Shown here: piece after piece, positions 62,356-64,000 of the stretch
Position numbering within the stretch: position 1 is the stretch's first letter
Layout of the letters: each line of letters opens with the position of its first letter
Assembly (NCBI GenBank): GCA_013397115.1
Contig: VWZW01004024.1
Coordinates: 1,255,683 to 1,319,682 of the forward strand
Direction: 5' to 3'
Source: Edolisoma coerulescens
Lineage: Eukaryota; Chordata; Aves; Passeriformes; Campephagidae
Length of the DNA stretch: 64,000 bases
Notes under the pieces: generated by a model
Told to the model about the DNA's origin: nothing
Databases searched by the model: none
What the model saw: only the letters and a program-made list of their open reading frames with translations
Made by a program: the position numbers and the translations under genes

Positions 62356-62452
62356 ACACAAAATCCCAGAATGGTTTGGATTGGAAGGAACCTTAAAGCT
62401 CATCAAGTTCCAACCTCCTGCCATGGGCAGGGGCACCTTCCACTGGTTGCTG
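62356..62452 (-). mobile_element. Short CR1 LINE 3' end, minus orientation
   Basis: It contains AAAATCCCAGAATGGTTTGG, GGAAGGAACCTTAAAGCTCA and GCCATGGGCAGGGGCACCTT, the reversed CR1 terminus, about 100 bp. Confidence 0.9.
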
Positions 62453-64000
62453 AGCATCCTCTGGAGAGATCTCAGAGGCAACAGGATCTCATGAAAACAC
62501 ATCAGGGAATTATTTCACCTGTGGGGATGTAGCTGCCCAGCATCACAGCAGAGTGAAGAAGTGCTTTTCTTGGCGGGAGGGAAAATCCTCTTGGACCAGC
62601 AGGTTGTGAAAGCTCACCCCTCGAACAAGCCCCTTGGAGCACAGTACCAACAAGGAGAAACGCTGCCACAGACCCAAGAAAAATCATGAAGAAAAAGCAA
62701 GCACAACCCAAAGAAGGGATAACTGTAAATATGACAAGGCCATGAAGCTGGAAATGAGAAGTGGAAGCAACAGCAGCAGGCTCGGTGTGACAGCTCATCA
62801 AACATAAAATAATGGCACCCCAGAGGGGCAGCAAACCCCCAAGGACACAGAACAAGGGTGAGAGGACAGGGAGAAGTCTACTGAAATGTCAAGGTAAAGG
62901 GGTTCATTTAAGGCAAACCCTCAGCCAAGCAAACGAGCCAGTCAGCATATGCATGGTCTGATCTTCCTGTTCCAAGCAGAGAAGGGTGCTGCCAGCCCCA
63001 GGAAGAGCATCCCTGTCTGTGGAGAGGCAAAAGCCACATGACCACCAGCCAGAGCTGCCTTCCTAGTCCTGCTGGATGTGTCAGGACAGCTGAGGTGTCT
63101 TCAGGCCACACAATTGTCTCTCATTTGAGTGGCAGAAACTGGGATCAACTGAAGCTGGTGGAGCTGTTTGGTCTGGACGAGATTCTTGGATAAAAACCAT
63201 TTGAGTAATGATCAATGGTCAAAACAACTGGATTAGGCAGGGAGGTGTTGAAAATAATAGGGAGGGTGAAAAGGACCCTGGAGAGGGAGGTTAACGTGTA
63301 GGGAGCAGGCTGGCAACTTCCCTTCTGCCCTCCATAGTGACAGCCAACACTCCCAATGCTGCACGTGTTCACTGCTTGTGTGTTTGCTGCTGCCAGGTCA
63401 GGAGGAAATTGTTTTGGAGTAATTTTTGGAGAGATTTAAATTTTTGGATGGGATTCAAGCCTAATATCAAAATGAGTTATTTTATTAAAAGCATTTAAAT
63501 AGAAACTACAGAGTGGTCAGAAGCAGGAGGGCTATTTTAGAAGGAATTTGCTATAAACCTACTGCACAGAAGCTTTCTAAAATATTACCCTGTAAAAACC
63601 CCATAATTCTCTTTATCTGCAATTTTATTACATTTGCCATAGTGCCTATGTCAGAACAGTTCACTTACTCTTGTCCTCTGTTAAACTCATACCTGCCCCA
63701 GGAAACTAGAAAGAAAAATTGTTGGCATTCAGAGTCATTTGTCTGTTATTCAGGATCTCACTGAGCTCAGAAAAAGGGTCTGATGAGGTACTGGAGAAAT
63801 AGGAAGTCTCATACTGGTGATAGCTATGAGATTGACGATATCTAAAACTGGTGTAAAATCAGAGGGAGAAGTGGGAGCCACCCCCGTGATCTATGATTTG
63901 TCCCACCCAGTGTTAGTGGACCAGAGTTTGATCTGTTTGGGACTGCAGCAAAGTCTCAGAGTATCTGAATAATGGAGCAGAATCATCCAGAGCTTTGTGG
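62453..64000. other. Distal sequence, nothing recognised
   Basis: No gene or repeat family supported. The hydrophobic 117-residue minus frame at 62502-62855 is discussed under rejected items. Confidence 0.5.

Noticed and set aside
62502..62855. 117-residue hydrophobic minus-strand open frame resembling a membrane protein
   Set aside because: Hydrophobicity arises from a purine/A-rich plus strand. There is no family match, no promoter, and only one frame in isolation.
1..64000. Novel bacterial-style defence, CRISPR or operon-type system
   Set aside because: The window is vertebrate DNA with intron-containing genes, CR1 and LTR repeats. No direct-repeat/spacer array or gene cluster of that type is present.

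Overview
This window is vertebrate nuclear DNA, most likely from a songbird. Three genes can be read exon by exon with GT..AG introns. Introns and spacers carry truncated CR1 LINE copies in both orientations, the typical avian interspersed repeat, and several LTRs of endogenous retrovirus type with clean target-site duplications. The gene order KLHL20 (+), CENPL (-), DARS2 (+) matches human 1q25.1 (established knowledge), so this is an ordinary conserved neighbourhood. I find no bacterial, CRISPR-like or defence-type system.

Layout. 1-470 is a CpG-rich island, probably the KLHL20 promoter and non-coding first exon. 1747-23420 holds the KLHL20 coding sequence in 11 coding exons that join to exactly 609 codons plus stop. 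Its 3'UTR probably runs to about 25.83 kb and contains a 636-bp LTR insertion. 25.83-28.27 kb is the tail-to-tail spacer with CENPL. 28303-30530 is CENPL on the minus strand: three certain exons plus a short, less certain terminal exon. 30531-30747 is a compact CpG-rich head-to-head promoter shared with DARS2. 30748-43771 is DARS2 in 17 exons (626 codons plus stop), with a poly(A) signal at 44203. From about 44.2 kb to the end no protein-coding gene is recognisable. That stretch holds an LTR with an assembly gap, CR1 fragments, a GC-rich minus-oriented LTR with a 6-bp duplication, another LTR-like block near 55.4-55.9 kb, and one promoter or 5'UTR-like segment near 58.74-59.15 kb.

Roles. KLHL20 is a BTB-Kelch substrate adaptor for the CUL3 ubiquitin ligase. 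CENPL is a subunit of the constitutive centromere-associated network. DARS2 is mitochondrial aspartyl-tRNA synthetase. They are neighbours by conserved synteny, not parts of one pathway; only CENPL and DARS2 probably share regulation, through their common promoter. The most useful leads are the CENPL C-terminal exon and its intronic poly(A) alternative, the LTR in the KLHL20 3'UTR, the matched LTR pair whose second copy holds the assembly gap, and the apparent absence of ZBTB37/GAS5 downstream of DARS2.
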